DNA of 64,000 nt from Jannaschia rubra (GCF_001403735.1 NZ_CXPG01000014.1:134001-198000), one strand, 5' to 3'; numbered from the stretch's first letter, positions 34,583-44,031 are shown. Notes: generated by a model from the letters alone, not told the origin. Numbers and translations: made by a program.

Positions 34583-35488
34583 CTACCAGCCGCCGGGGCC
34601 CTTCTCGCGGAAGCTGTCGACGAGGAAGTCGATGAAGGCGCGCACCTTGGGCTGCGTGTAGCGGCCCGGCGGATAGACGGCGTAGATACCCTGCGTCTCC
34701 GGGGCGAGGCCTTCGATCGCGGGGATGAGGCGGCCGTCCTTCATCGCGTCGGCATAGAGGAAATCGGGCAGGAAGGCGATGCCCAGCCCGTTGATCGCCG
34801 CGTTGAGCAGCGACTGCCCGTCGTTCACCGTCAGCCAGCCCGCCGAACGCACCTGCCGCTTCTCGCCCGAGGGCGCCGTCAGTTTCCAGACCGATCCGTT
34901 GGCCTGGTTGGAGTAGTGCAGCAGCTTGTGTTCGTTGAGGTCGTCGATCCGCTGGGGGCGGCCGTATTCCTCCAGGTAGGCAGGTGAGGCGATCATCTGC
35001 TTGTGCGTCTCGGCCAGCTTGCGGGCGCGCAGGCTGCTGTCCTCAAGATCGCCGATGCGGACGGCCAGATCGAACCCTTCGGAAATGAGTTCGACGTAGC
35101 GGTTGTTGAGCACCATGTTGACCGTGATGTCGGGGTATTCGTGCAGGAACCCGCCCAGGATCGGCGACAGGTGGTTCACCCCGAAGTCCGTGGCCACCGA
35201 GACGCGCAGCATCCCCGACGGCGCCGATTGCATCGAGGTGACGAGCGCATCCGCCTCGCCCGCGTCGTTGAGGACGCGACGTGCCCGGTCGTAATAGGCC
35301 AGCCCGATCTCCGTGGGCGACACCCGACGTGTCGTGCGGTTGAGAAGCCGCGCGCCGAGGCGGGTCTCGAGCGCGGACACATGCTTGGAGACGGCAGACT
35401 TGGAAATCCCCAGCTTCTTCGCGGCATCCGTGAAGCCGCCCTGGTCCACGACCGTGGCGAAGGCTTCCATTTCTGACAGTCGATCCAT
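34583..35488 (-). CDS. LysR-family transcriptional regulator
   Basis: A 301-residue LTTR. The N-terminal winged helix (residues about 3-62) includes MEAFATVVDQGGFTDAAKKLGISKSAVSKHVSALE. The effector domain follows from about residue 90, with PBP2-like segments (LRVSVATDFGVNHLSPILGGFL). It resembles the CrgA-like group. The ATG at 35488 is preceded by GGAGGG at a rather long spacing. The 167-base upstream gap carries two GGGATTTAA repeats. The target is unknown, since no divergent gene is present. Confidence 0.9.
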   Translation of the reverse strand: MDRLSEMEAFATVVDQGGFTDAAKKLGISKSAVSKHVSALETRLGARLLNRTTRRVSPTEIGLAYYDRARRVLNDAGEADALVTSMQSAPSGMLRVSVATDFGVNHLSPILGGFLHEYPDITVNMVLNNRYVELISEGFDLAVRIGDLEDSSLRARKLAETHKQMIASPAYLEEYGRPQRIDDLNEHKLLHYSNQANGSVWKLTAPSGEKRQVRSAGWLTVNDGQSLLNAAINGLGIAFLPDFLYADAMKDGRLIPAIEGLAPETQGIYAVYPPGRYTQPKVRAFIDFLVDSFREKGPGGW

Positions 35489-35655
35489 GGCGGCAGACCC
35501 TCCGGAGGGATTTAAGGTGGCCTCGATCAATGCTGTCGGATTGCGGCATCTCCGTGCCTTGGTTGGGTCAATGACGGGATGGTTTCGGGATTTAACCGGG
35601 GCAGGAAACACCGGAATTCCCTATCCGCAGGCGGATCGCCGCGGTCATGGGCCCG

Positions 35656-36012
35656 TCAGTCGCCGTTCACATGGCGCCGGAACGCGGTCTTCAGAATGCC
35701 CACTTCGGCGCGCAAGGCGTCCAGTTCGGCGCGCATGTCCTCCGGCGCGCCGAGGCCCGTAACGATGGTGACGCTGTCCAGCATATCGCCCTCGGGGGTG
35801 CGGATCGCCACGGTCCACGTCCCGTCCGTCAGCGGCGCAGGACCCATCTCGCCCTCGACCTGCCAGCCGCCCTCGGCGGCGGAGGCCGTCAGGTTGCCCA
35901 GCACCTCGTCACCCATCGCCATCTCGAGCGCAGGCGGCTCTCCCTCGCCCGTCAGAAGACCACGATAGACCCCGGATGCGACGGTGATGCGGTTCAAGGT
36001 CCAGGCGGTCAT
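35656..36012 (-). CDS. conserved small protein of unknown function downstream of a DUF6478 gene
   Basis: A 118-residue soluble protein I do not recognise. Residues about 1-90 look beta-rich (ITVASGVYRGLLTGEG, GTWTVAIRTPEGDMLDSVTIV). The last 30 residues (APEDMRAELDALRAEVGILK) look like an amphipathic or coiled-coil helix, suggesting oligomerisation. There is no signal peptide or membrane segment. It starts 11 bases after the DUF6478 gene and is probably the last gene of an ilvD operon. Function unknown. Confidence 0.75.
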   Translation of the reverse strand: MTAWTLNRITVASGVYRGLLTGEGEPPALEMAMGDEVLGNLTASAAEGGWQVEGEMGPAPLTDGTWTVAIRTPEGDMLDSVTIVTGLGAPEDMRAELDALRAEVGILKTAFRRHVNGD

Positions 36013-36023
36013 GGCGGTCCTTT

Positions 36024-36797
36024 CTAGATGTCGGCGCGCGGACGGCGGGTCAGCGTCAGATCGTCGATCGTGACCTGCGTCATCTCGGGCCGCTCGATGA
36101 TCAAGTCGATCCAGGCCGACTCGAGCTTTGCGGGCTTCAGGTCGTGGAACCCCAGGTCGAACTCCGCGCGCAGCGGATCGCCGGGCCGGTCGCCCGGCTG
36201 CAACTGGCTGATGAGTTGTTCGGTGTTCGGCCCCTGCCGGATGTTGAGGCGCACGAACGCCTCGGTGGGACGCTCCGTCCGCAGGCGGGCCGAGACGATG
36301 ACGATATGCGAACGCCGAAGGCCCTGCGCCGCCTCCTGCGGCAGGTCGATGGCCAGCGACAGGAACGAGCCGTGGAACCCCAGGACGTCCATCGACAAGG
36401 CGAAGGGCGCCCTTGCCCCGGCGGACGTCCTGCGATGCTGGTGCAGGGTGATCTCGGCCATCGGACAGTCGTGGAACAGCGTCACGCCCTGGGCCAGCCG
36501 TGTGCCGTCGAGTGCGCCCGCGACCGATACGGGCGACAGCGCGGCGGCCCAGGGATCCGGCCGCCAGGCCCAGTCGCATTGCGGCGGGCATTCCATGCCA
36601 TCGCCCGCCCCCAGCAGGCGGCGGTCGGCCGCCCGCGTGACATAGCCGGCGGAAACGGCCAGGGCTCGCGCCGCAGGGGCCAGCCGCGCGAGGTCGGCGA
36701 GCGGTATCGCGCCCCCGTCGCGCGCCGCCCGGCGCCACCGCCGAAGCGAGCGGCGGGACCGCAGGCCGTCGATGAGTCCGGGGGGATCCTCGGCCAT
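36024..36797 (-). CDS. DUF6478 family protein
   Basis: A 257-residue protein matching what I recall as DUF6478, a Rhodobacteraceae-restricted family. The N-terminus is very Arg-rich (LRSRRSLRRWRRAARDGG). The middle and C-terminal parts carry alternating hydrophobic beta-like strands (LSMDVLGFHGSFLSLAIDLP, AWIDLIIERPEMTQVTIDDL), perhaps a jelly-roll fold. There is no signal peptide or catalytic motif. It begins eight bases after ilvD. Function unknown; the family name is from memory and was not checked. Confidence 0.75.
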   Translation of the reverse strand: MAEDPPGLIDGLRSRRSLRRWRRAARDGGAIPLADLARLAPAARALAVSAGYVTRAADRRLLGAGDGMECPPQCDWAWRPDPWAAALSPVSVAGALDGTRLAQGVTLFHDCPMAEITLHQHRRTSAGARAPFALSMDVLGFHGSFLSLAIDLPQEAAQGLRRSHIVIVSARLRTERPTEAFVRLNIRQGPNTEQLISQLQPGDRPGDPLRAEFDLGFHDLKPAKLESAWIDLIIERPEMTQVTIDDLTLTRRPRADI

Positions 36798-36805
36798 GCT
36801 CCGCC

Positions 36806-38539
36806 TCAGAGGTCCATGTAGACGTGGGATTCGCCCTGGCCGCCCGGATGGGTGCAGGCGCCCTTCTGGGCCGAGCCGACGAGTTGCGCGTATTTCCACA
36901 GCGCGCCCGATGAATACATCGTCTTGCGCGGTCCGGACCAGTCCTCGCGCCGCGCCTCCAGTTCCGCGTCCGACAGATCGACCGAGATCGTCCCCTCGAC
37001 CGCATTCAGCGTGATGACGTCGCCGTCCCGCACCAGCGCGATGGGGCCGCCATGCGCCGCTTCCGGGCCGACGTGGCCCACGCAGAAGCCCCGCGTCGCG
37101 CCCGAGAAACGCCCGTCGGTGATGAGCGCGACCTTCTTGCCCATGCCCTGCCCCGACAGCGCCGCCGTGGTGGCCAGCATCTCGCGCATGCCCGGGCCGC
37201 CGGCAGGGCCCTCGTTCCGGATGACGATGACCTCGCCCTCCTCGTACTTGCGCGCCTTGACGGCCTCGAAGGCGTCCTCCTCGCATTCGAAGACACGGGC
37301 GGGGCCGGTAAAGACCTGATGCCGCGCCTCCATTCCCGCGACCTTCACGATGGCCCCCTCGGGCGCCAGGTTGCCGATCAGGCCGACGACGCCGCCGGTC
37401 GCGGTGATCGGGGTCGAGACCGGGTGGATCACCTTGCCGTCCGCTTCCAGCGTCACGCGGTCCAACTCCTCGCCCATGGAATGGCCGGTGGCGGTCATGC
37501 AGTCCTCGTGGATCAGGCCTGCCTTGCGGAGTTCCTTCATCACCACGGGCACGCCCCCCGCCTCGTAGAGATCCTTGGCGACATAGGCGCCGCCGGGCTT
37601 CAGATCGACGAAATAGGGCGTGTCGCGGAAGATGTCGCAGACGTCCTGCAGCGTGAACTCGATCCCCGCCTCATGGGCGATGGCCGGCAGGTGCAGGCCC
37701 GCGTTGGTGGACCCGCCGGTGCAGGCGACGACGCGCGCCGCGTTCTCCAGCGACTTGCGTGTGACGATGTCGCGGGCGCGGATGTCGCGCTCGATCAGGC
37801 GCATCACCGCCTCGCCCGAGGCGATGCAGTACTGGTCGCGCGACTCGTAAGGCGCCGGCGCGCCGGACGAATTGGGCAGCGCGAGGCCGATGGCCTCGGA
37901 CACGCAGGCCATGGTGTTGGCGGTGAACTGGCCGCCGCAGGCGCCCGCGCTCGGGCAGGCGACGCGCTCCAGGATTTCCAATTCGGCATCCGACATGTTG
38001 CCGGCCTGATGCTGGCCCACCGCTTCGAACACGTCCTGGACGGTCACGTCCTTGCCGTTGAGGCGCCCCGGCAGGATCGACCCGCCGTAGATGAAGACCG
38101 AGGGCGTGTTCAGCCGCACCATCGCCATCATCATCCCCGGCAGCGACTTGTCGCAACCCGCAAGGCCCACGATGGCGTCGTAGCAATGCCCCCGCATCGT
38201 CAGCTCGACCGTGTCGGCGATGGCATCGCGCGACGCCAGCGACGACCGCATTCCCTCGTGCCCCATGGCGATGCCGTCGGTCACGGTGATCGTCGTGAAC
38301 TCCCGCGGCGTCCCGTTCGCCTGCTTGACGCCCAGCTTGACGGCCTGTGCCTGCCGGTTGAGGGCGATGTTGCAGGGCGCGGCCTCGTTCCAGCAGGTCG
38401 CGACGCCGACGAAGGGCTGGTGGATGTCCTCGTCGCCCAGCCCCATCGCGTAGAGGTACGACCGATGCGGCGCACGCGACGGACCTTCGGTCACGTGACG
38501 GCTCGGCAGCTTAGACTTGTCGGTGGGGGCCTTCAGCAT
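36806..38539 (-). CDS. ilvD: dihydroxy-acid dehydratase
   Basis: A 577-residue Fe-S dehydratase of branched-chain amino-acid synthesis, converting 2,3-dihydroxy-isovalerate (or -3-methylvalerate) to the 2-keto acid. Cluster cysteines are visible at C49 ([11 protein letters not shown]), C129 ([11 protein letters not shown]) and C201 ([11 protein letters not shown]). The C-terminal catalytic region has [22 protein letters not shown] with the conserved Ser/Arg. The ATG at 38539 is preceded by AGGAAGG and a good promoter. The three genes ilvD, DUF6478 and the 118-residue protein form a tight unit. Confidence 0.96.
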   Translation of the reverse strand: MLKAPTDKSKLPSRHVTEGPSRAPHRSYLYAMGLGDEDIHQPFVGVATCWNEAAPCNIALNRQAQAVKLGVKQANGTPREFTTITVTDGIAMGHEGMRSSLASRDAIADTVELTMRGHCYDAIVGLAGCDKSLPGMMMAMVRLNTPSVFIYGGSILPGRLNGKDVTVQDVFEAVGQHQAGNMSDAELEILERVACPSAGACGGQFTANTMACVSEAIGLALPNSSGAPAPYESRDQYCIASGEAVMRLIERDIRARDIVTRKSLENAARVVACTGGSTNAGLHLPAIAHEAGIEFTLQDVCDIFRDTPYFVDLKPGGAYVAKDLYEAGGVPVVMKELRKAGLIHEDCMTATGHSMGEELDRVTLEADGKVIHPVSTPITATGGVVGLIGNLAPEGAIVKVAGMEARHQVFTGPARVFECEEDAFEAVKARKYEEGEVIVIRNEGPAGGPGMREMLATTAALSGQGMGKKVALITDGRFSGATRGFCVGHVGPEAAHGGPIALVRDGDVITLNAVEGTISVDLSDAELEARREDWSGPRKTMYSSGALWKYAQLVGSAQKGACTHPGGQGESHVYMDL

Positions 38540-38572
38540 GGCGGCGGTTCCTTCCTGTCCCTTTGGCCAACG

Positions 38573-38601
38573 GGGATAGACGCCGCGTCCCCACTGGACA
38601 A
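38573..38601 (-). promoter_or_regulatory. candidate ilvD promoter
   Basis: On the minus strand TTGTCC (38601-38596) and TATCCC (38578-38573) are separated by 17 bases. Predicted start is near 38566, about 27 bases before the ATG, with AGGAAGG between. Confidence 0.55.
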
Positions 38602-38627
38602 GGAGCCTTGTCGGCACGCGCGCGCGA

Positions 38628-38656
38628 TTGCCGGCCGGACATCGGGCGTCTAGGAT
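38628..38656 (+). promoter_or_regulatory. candidate promoter for the CPBP protease gene
   Basis: TTGCCG (38628-38633) and TAGGAT (38651-38656) are exactly 17 bases apart. The predicted start near 38663 excludes upstream in-frame ATGs and favours the ATG at 38682, which has GAGG at 38672-38675. Confidence 0.55.
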
Positions 38657-38681
38657 CGCGCAAAAGCGGATGAGGCAGCGC

Positions 38682-39581
38682 ATGTGGACCGTCGAATTCG
38701 AGCGTTTCGTCGCTCCTGCCCGGTTCCGACCGCAGATCTGGCGCCTGTTCCTGGGCATCGTGCTGACCGTGGCGATCTATGCGGTCGGGATCATGGCGCT
38801 GCTGCTGGCGGTCTGGTCGCTGGCGGGGACGGCCGGCCTGATGGGGTGGATGCAGAACATCGCGGCGGCGGACACGCCCACCTCGGTCCTGCTGATGCTG
38901 GCGACCTTCGGCGGGATGTTCGCGGGGCCGCTGGTCGTGGCGCGCCTGCTGCACCGGCGCCCGGCGGCCTCGGTCCTGGGGAATGGCGTGCTGCGCGGGT
39001 TCGTCATGGCCGCCGCGATCACGGTCGCGGTCTTCGCCGCAGCCCTCCTCCTGATGCCGCCGGGGTTCCCGCTGGTGCCCAACACGCCGCTGCCGATGTT
39101 TCTCAGCTTCCTGCCGCTGGCGCTTCTCGGACTCCTCGTCCAGACCGGCGCCGAGGAGGTGCTGTTCCGCGGCTACCTCCAAGGCCAGCTCGCCGCACGC
39201 TTCCGCAGCCCCCTCGTCTGGATGCTGGTCCCCGCGCTGATCTTCGGCAGCCTGCACTACGATCCCGTCACCGCGGGGTCGAATGCCATCTGGCTGGTCG
39301 CGGTGGCGACGCTGTTCGGGCTGCTCGCCGCCGACCTCACGCGGGTGACGGGCAACATCGGCGCCGCCTGGGGACTGCACTTCGTCAACAATGCGACGGC
39401 CATCCTGATCGTGGCGCTGGACGGGTCGCTGTCGGGCCTCGCGCTCTACGTCACGCCCTTCGATGCGGCCGACGTGGGCACGCTGCGCCCGCTGATCGTG
39501 CAGGACGCGTTGACCACGGTGATCGTCTGGGCCTGCATCCGCCTCTGGCTGGCCCGGCGGGCTACGCGGGCCGCGGCCTGA
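38682..39581 (+). CDS. CPBP-family intramembrane glutamic endopeptidase
   Basis: A 299-residue polytopic membrane protein with about seven hydrophobic segments. The Abi/CPBP motifs are present: [12 protein letters not shown] (EExxxR), FGSLHY (FxxxH) and HFVNN (HxxxN) in the C-terminal half. In eukaryotes this fold is the Rce1 prenyl-protein protease; bacterial members are often linked to bacteriocin immunity or surface-protein processing. The role here is unknown. The ATG at 38682 is chosen over 38670 because of the GAGG spacing and the mapped promoter. Confidence 0.88.
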   Translation: MWTVEFERFVAPARFRPQIWRLFLGIVLTVAIYAVGIMALLLAVWSLAGTAGLMGWMQNIAAADTPTSVLLMLATFGGMFAGPLVVARLLHRRPAASVLGNGVLRGFVMAAAITVAVFAAALLLMPPGFPLVPNTPLPMFLSFLPLALLGLLVQTGAEEVLFRGYLQGQLAARFRSPLVWMLVPALIFGSLHYDPVTAGSNAIWLVAVATLFGLLAADLTRVTGNIGAAWGLHFVNNATAILIVALDGSLSGLALYVTPFDAADVGTLRPLIVQDALTTVIVWACIRLWLARRATRAAA

Positions 39582-39598
39582 CCCGCGTGGGCACGGAA

Positions 39599-39627
39599 TT
39601 GCATCCGGCGGCGCCAGTGGCTATCCC
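39599..39627 (+). promoter_or_regulatory. candidate promoter for the accD-folC unit
   Basis: TTGCAT (39599-39604) and TATCCC (39622-39627) with 17 bases between. Predicted start is about 18 bases before the accD ATG, with GGGGTAAG as ribosome-binding site. Confidence 0.5.
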
Positions 39628-39651
39628 CTCAGCCAAACGCGGGGTAAGCAC

Positions 39652-40590
39652 ATGAACTGGATCTCGAACTACGTCCGGCCCAAGATCAACTCGCTGTTCT
39701 CGCGGCGCGAGGTGCCCGAGAACCTGTGGACCAAGTGCGACGAATGCGGGACGATGCTGTTCCACCGTGAACTGCGCGACAACCTGAACGTCTGCACCAA
39801 TTGCGGGCACCACATGTACATCGCCCCCCGGGCGCGGTTCGATGCCCTGTTCGACGGCGGCATCTTCACCGAAGTGACGGTCCCGAAACCCATCGAGGAT
39901 CCGCTCAGGTTCCGCGACCAGAAGCGCTATCCCGACCGCCTGAAGGCCGCGCAGAAGTCGAGCGGCGAGGCCGAGGCCATGCTGGTGGCCGAGGGCGAGA
40001 TCCACCGCACCCCCGTCGTCGCCGCCGCGCAGGATTTCGGCTTCATGGCCGGGTCCATGGGCATGGCCGTTGGCAACGCGATCATCGCCGCCGCCGAACG
40101 CGCCGTGGCGCTGCACCGGCCGCTGATCCTGTTCTCGGCCGCGGGCGGCGCGCGGATGCAGGAGGGGATACTGTCGCTGATGCAGATGCCGCGCACGACA
40201 GTGGCGGTCGAGATGCTCAAGGAGGCGGGGCTGCCCTATGTCGTCGTGTTGACCCATCCGACCACGGGTGGCGTCACGGCGAGCTATGCGATGCTGGGCG
40301 ACGTGCAGATCGCCGAGCCGGGTGCGCTGATCTGCTTCGCCGGGCCGCGCGTGATCGAGCAGACCATCCGCGAAACGCTGCCCGAGGGGTTCCAGCGGGC
40401 GGAATACCTTCTCGACCACGGGATGCTCGACCGGGTGACGCCGCGCGGCGAACTGCGCGACGAACTGGCCACCATCCTGCGGATGCTGACGGGCCAGGGA
40501 CCGATCGTGCACGGCGAACTGCCCGCCCCCGTCGTGGCCGAGGTCGCGATCGCTCCCGCCCCCGAGGCGCAGCCGGAAGATGCGAAGTGA
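39652..40590 (+). CDS. accD: acetyl-CoA carboxylase carboxyltransferase subunit beta
   Basis: A 312-residue subunit of the carboxyltransferase that makes malonyl-CoA for fatty-acid synthesis. The N-terminal zinc ribbon is intact (C29-x2-C32 and C48-x2-C51). The crotonase-fold CT domain contains [31 protein letters not shown] and the [17 protein letters not shown] signature. A short acidic/Pro tail ends the protein. The stop overlaps the folC GTG start by four bases. The accA partner is not in the window. Confidence 0.96.
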   Translation: MNWISNYVRPKINSLFSRREVPENLWTKCDECGTMLFHRELRDNLNVCTNCGHHMYIAPRARFDALFDGGIFTEVTVPKPIEDPLRFRDQKRYPDRLKAAQKSSGEAEAMLVAEGEIHRTPVVAAAQDFGFMAGSMGMAVGNAIIAAAERAVALHRPLILFSAAGGARMQEGILSLMQMPRTTVAVEMLKEAGLPYVVVLTHPTTGGVTASYAMLGDVQIAEPGALICFAGPRVIEQTIRETLPEGFQRAEYLLDHGMLDRVTPRGELRDELATILRMLTGQGPIVHGELPAPVVAEVAIAPAPEAQPEDAK

Positions 40591-41852
40591 CCGAGGGGTC
40601 GGACGTCGTCCTGCAAAGGCTGATGTCGCTGCATCCCAAGGTGATCGACCTGGTGCTCGACCGGGTTCACCGCCTGCTGGGGGCGCTGGATCACCCCGAA
40701 CGGGCCATCCCGCCCGTGGTCCACATCGCAGGCACCAACGGCAAGGGATCGACGCTCGCCATGATCCGCGCCGGGCTGGAGGGGGCGGGCGATACCGTCC
40801 ATGCCTATACCTCGCCGCATCTGGCCCGCTTCCACGAACGCATCCGCGTGGCGGGCGACCTGATCGCGGAGGACGAGCTGTCGGCCCTGCTGACGGAATG
40901 CGAGCAGGCGAACGGCGACGCACCCGTCACCTATTTCGAGATCACGACCTGCGCCGCCTTCCTGGCCTTCGCGCGCACCCCCGCCGACTGGACCCTGCTG
41001 GAGGTCGGGCTGGGCGGACGGCTCGATGCGACCAACGTCGTCGATCCGGCGCTCTGCGTGATCACGCCCGTGTCCATAGATCACGAGGGGTTCCTGGGCG
41101 ACACGCTGGCCGCCATCGCGGGCGAGAAGGCTGGCATCCTGAAACGCGGGGTGCCCTGCGTCGTGGGCCCGCAAGACGACGCGGCGCTCGAGGTCATCGA
41201 ACGGCAGGCCGCGCGGCTGGGCGCACCGCTCCACGTCCACGGCCAGCACTGGCATGTGGCCGAGGAAGCCGGCCGCCTGATCTTCCAGGACGAGACCGGG
41301 CTGATGGACCTGCCCCTGCCGCGGCTGATCGGCCGGCACCAGGCGCACAATGCCGGCGCCGCCATAGCCGCGCTGCGCCTTCTGGACCGTGCCGCCGGGG
41401 CCGAGGCCGCGATGACGCGTGCCGAATGGCCCGCCCGCCTGCAACGGCTTCGATCGGGGCCGCTGGTCGATGCGGCGGGCGGCGCCGAACTCTGGCTCGA
41501 CGGCGGGCACAATCCTGCCGCCGGGGCCGCGCTGGCCGAGGCGCTGACCCGCCTGCCGCCCGCTCCGCTGCACCTGATCTGCGGAATGCTCAACACCAAG
41601 GACGCCACCGGCTACATGGCGCCGCTCGCGCCGCTGGCAGACGACCTGCACGCCGTCTCGATCCCCGGCGAGACGAACACGCTGACGGCCGCCGAGACCG
41701 TCGCCGCCGCGACGCGCGCGGGTCTGTCCGCATCGGAGGCCGGTTCCGTCGCGCAGGCCATCGCCACCGTCACCGCCCGGGCACCCGACGCCCGCATCCT
41801 GATCTGCGGGTCGCTCTATCTTGCCGGCCATGTCCTGAGGGAAAACGCATGA
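40587..41852 (+). CDS. folC: bifunctional folylpolyglutamate synthase / dihydrofolate synthase
   Basis: A 421-residue Mur-ligase-like enzyme adding glutamate to dihydropteroate and to folates. The P-loop GTNGKGS is at residues 49-55, followed by [14 protein letters not shown], the [12 protein letters not shown] motif and the C-terminal [12 protein letters not shown]. The GTG at 40587 overlaps the accD stop; this accD-folC order is widely conserved. Its stop overlaps the next ATG by four bases, extending the operon to two unknown genes. Confidence 0.95.
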   Translation: MTEGSDVVLQRLMSLHPKVIDLVLDRVHRLLGALDHPERAIPPVVHIAGTNGKGSTLAMIRAGLEGAGDTVHAYTSPHLARFHERIRVAGDLIAEDELSALLTECEQANGDAPVTYFEITTCAAFLAFARTPADWTLLEVGLGGRLDATNVVDPALCVITPVSIDHEGFLGDTLAAIAGEKAGILKRGVPCVVGPQDDAALEVIERQAARLGAPLHVHGQHWHVAEEAGRLIFQDETGLMDLPLPRLIGRHQAHNAGAAIAALRLLDRAAGAEAAMTRAEWPARLQRLRSGPLVDAAGGAELWLDGGHNPAAGAALAEALTRLPPAPLHLICGMLNTKDATGYMAPLAPLADDLHAVSIPGETNTLTAAETVAAATRAGLSASEAGSVAQAIATVTARAPDARILICGSLYLAGHVLRENA

Positions 41853-42367
41853 TCCGCCTCGCGCTCCTCGTTGCCGCCCTGGCCACCCCGGCGCAGGCGG
41901 CGACCCACGCCTTCTGCTGGACCGGCGCGAACGGCTACCGGATCGAAGGGCACATCGGCTACCCGGACGACATCCGCGGCATCGTGACCGAAGACAGCGT
42001 CACCTCCTTCGGCATCACCGGCTGGCACGACGACCGGCGGCTGGGGCAATGGTCGCTCAAGGACCGGAAGCCCGACACCTCGTTCACCCTCCGCTTCGAC
42101 ACGCGCACGCTGTCGTTTCCCATGGGCGGCTACCGCGAGAACGGCACCTATCAGGAATGGAACGCCAACGGATTCGCCGACGACTGCGGCGATCCGGGCT
42201 TCGGCTTCAACGGCGGCAACCGGGCGCAGGACGTCTGCGTCGACGGCGTCTTCATCGAAGAATCGGGCATCACCCCCGACACCCCGCTCGCCGTCTCGCC
42301 CGATGCGGCGAACCCCTGCGGGCCGCTCATCATGTCGTCGCTGGCCCTGCCCCGGCGTCGCCTGTGA
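41849..42367 (+). CDS. secreted protein of unknown function
   Basis: A 172-residue exported protein. The N-terminal [17 protein letters not shown] is a clean signal peptide with cleavage near residue 17. The mature part has five Cys (in FCWTG, DDCGD, QDVCVDG and NPCGP among others) in a beta-rich domain, which fits disulfide-bonded periplasmic or outer-envelope protein. I do not recognise the family. It is tied to folC (ATGA) and to the DUF7002 gene (GTGA) by 4-base overlaps. A link to folate or lipid synthesis is not implied. Confidence 0.78.
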   Translation: MIRLALLVAALATPAQAATHAFCWTGANGYRIEGHIGYPDDIRGIVTEDSVTSFGITGWHDDRRLGQWSLKDRKPDTSFTLRFDTRTLSFPMGGYRENGTYQEWNANGFADDCGDPGFGFNGGNRAQDVCVDGVFIEESGITPDTPLAVSPDAANPCGPLIMSSLALPRRRL

Positions 42368-42993
42368 CACCCGAAGCCTTCGCCGCCCGGCATCCCCGCC
42401 TCTACCGTCTGTCGTCCGCAGGCAGCCTCGACGGCATCCGGCGGCATGGGCTCCTGACCGCGCGCAGCCTTGCCCGGCTGGCGGGGCAGGAATTGCCCGA
42501 TACCCGCCGTCCCCGCGCGATTGACCTGACCCTGGCAGACGGCACGTCGGTACGGATCACCGACAATGCGCCCCTGTCCGAGAAGCGGCTGGCCGGCGTG
42601 CTGGACGACGCGCTGACGCCGGCGGACTGGCTTGGCATGCTGAACGTGCGTGTGTTCTTCTGGCCCACGAAGCGGCATGGCGCGGGCAACCTGAAGGCCC
42701 GCAGGCGACACGGCTACGCCAGCGAATGGCACGTCTTCGACACCCTCCGCCTGCTTGCGCCGGTGTGGGACCGGGCCGAGATCGCGCCGTTCAATTCGGG
42801 CGCGACCGTCCATGTGCCGCCCCGCCGGGGGCTGGGCACCTTCGCGCCGCTCGACGGGCTGGACTTTGAGGACTGGCGTGGAAGGCGTCGGCAGGCGGGC
42901 GCGGTGAAGAGGCTCGACTCCGTTGCCGAAGTCACCGTCCGGGGCGACCTTTCCCATGCCGCCGCAGCGCTGGTCGAGGTCTCGCCCACCTGA
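42364..42993 (+). CDS. DUF7002 family protein
   Basis: A 209-residue protein I match from memory to DUF7002. The N-terminal pattern HPRLYRLSSAGSLDGIRRHGLLTARSLARLAG resembles the His...GL start of ADP-ribosyl-transfer-like folds (RNA 2'-phosphotransferase, DarT/DUF4433), but the later catalytic residues were not confirmed. The middle contains VRVFFWPTKRHGAGNLKARRRHG. There is no signal peptide. It is the last gene of the accD-folC unit; the accessory stretch starts right after it. Function unknown. Confidence 0.7.
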   Translation: MTPEAFAARHPRLYRLSSAGSLDGIRRHGLLTARSLARLAGQELPDTRRPRAIDLTLADGTSVRITDNAPLSEKRLAGVLDDALTPADWLGMLNVRVFFWPTKRHGAGNLKARRRHGYASEWHVFDTLRLLAPVWDRAEIAPFNSGATVHVPPRRGLGTFAPLDGLDFEDWRGRRRQAGAVKRLDSVAEVTVRGDLSHAAAALVEVSPT

Positions 42994-43246
42994 GGCCAAC
43001 ATCCATGAAGTGGAGTCCGAGACCGGCTGACCTGCAGTCCTCGGATGACCGTCACGCGCGCCACCCGGACGCCGGCATCCTTTCGACCGCCGAAGCGGCC
43101 GCTATAGGGGGCTGCCTGCTGTATGCTGCGCGGGACGTAGGGGACAGCCGGCGGCGGCGGCGATAAGGGAGGCAGACCGCAGGGTCCGCGTTACGGACAT
43201 TCCGCGGAAGTCGAGTTCGATCTGTGGGTCTACCTGTTACCACTGG
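42994..43246. other. non-coding start of the accessory stretch
   Basis: These 253 bases follow the DUF7002 stop. I see no convincing gene, tRNA, inverted repeat or terminator. Short open frames on both strands lack ribosome-binding sites and family resemblance. It may hold the decayed 5' part of the Imm11-like gene or an old junction. Confidence 0.5.
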
Positions 43247-43762
43247 ATGGAGGACGACAGGACGGGTGAGAAGACCTTCAGCAAGCGAACCCAAGCCTCC
43301 GAAACCGGCGAAGAAACCTCATCCGACCGCTACCCGTCGGAGATGTGGATCAGGCCGGCGAGCAAGGAGCATGAGAAACGTAAGCACATCTTCTCGGCAG
43401 CGGGGCCGTTCGCCGTTTCCGCCACTTTCGCCGAAATCCGCCGGCGCCACGACATGGGGCGGAACAGGCTCTATCCGGTCAAGCTGTTCACGGAGGAACG
43501 CAGGACGCCTTACGAAAGCGAGTATTTCTTCCCGAACCTCGGCGAGCAGAAAAGCGGCTTCGCCCCGGAACGGTCGAAGAACTTTGAAGACGACCTGACG
43601 AACGACAAAGCGATGCTGCAAGATCCCGAGCACGGAAACATCGGCGTCACGGCGAACGTGCTTTCCGGCGTGGATTTATGGATGGACCCGACGTTCTTCA
43701 CCGCGACGTTTTCCGTGGGCGCCTCGGCGGAAGCACTGAACCGCGCGAAAGACGTTCCATAG
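43247..43762 (+). pseudogene. truncated Imm11-like immunity protein (DUF1629), orphan
   Basis: A 171-codon frame whose central part matches my memory of Imm11/DUF1629 immunity proteins of polymorphic toxin systems: a FSAAGPFAVSATFAEIRRRH stretch, an RLYPVKLFTEERRTP strand, FFPNLGEQKSGFAPERSKNF and SGVDLWMDPTFFTATF near the end. Family members are usually longer and continue with another strand after the AL(x)AK stretch; here a stop follows KDVP directly. The first 30 residues look non-native, and M33 (43343) is an alternative start. Codons such as AAA, GAA and AAC are commoner than in neighbouring genes. No toxin is adjacent. It may still be expressed, so pseudogene status is an inference. 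Confidence 0.55.
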
Positions 43763-43804
43763 CCGGGGCACGAAGGAGGGCGTGTCGCTTGCCCGCTGTG
43801 AGAT

Positions 43805-44031
43805 TGTCGGAGGGCGCGCCTGATGGCTGGCGTCCTCAACTCCTTAGGACATCCGAAACGCCGTCTGTAGAACGGGCATCGACCCTGACGCCACGGGCAA
43901 CAAGGTCGGGCTTGCCAATAACGCCGAGACCTCGTCCAACGCGCCGTCTGCCGCATCAAGGACTTTCCAGCGCATCGCCACCCGCTGCGACAACCCAGCC
44001 GCAACCTGCGCCGCCGCCATTCGCCGAGAGG
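43805..44031 (+). pseudogene. decayed C-terminal part of an IS5-family transposase
   Basis: Reading across two frames gives the IS5-group C-terminal pattern. RDLVQRAVCRIKDF is encoded at 43925-43966, then a one-base shift, then QRIATRCDNPAATCAAAIRR from 43968. This matches the R-x-LVER-x-F-x-RIK-x-FRRIATRYD-x-x-A block. Upstream GIDPDATGNK (from about 43876) resembles the preceding loop. Stop codons interrupt every frame, and neither terminal repeat is visible. The relic ends at the zapE stop codon. The match is from memory, not alignment. Confidence 0.55.

Noticed and set aside
35512-35595. Two TTAA sites (35512 and 35592) upstream of the LysR gene as CtrA sites
   Set aside because: Neither has a second TTAA at seven bases, so they do not match the box. 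The GGGATTTAA repeats may still be LysR-related.
43180-43235. Possible tRNA (a GTTCGA near 43214) at the edge of the accessory stretch
   Set aside because: No acceptor stem or anticodon arm can be formed around it and the T-arm is incomplete, so no tRNA or att site is claimed.
42994-44031. A complete toxin-immunity or defence island
   Set aside because: Only a truncated immunity-like gene and a transposase remnant can be supported; no toxin, nuclease, integrase or direct repeat is visible.
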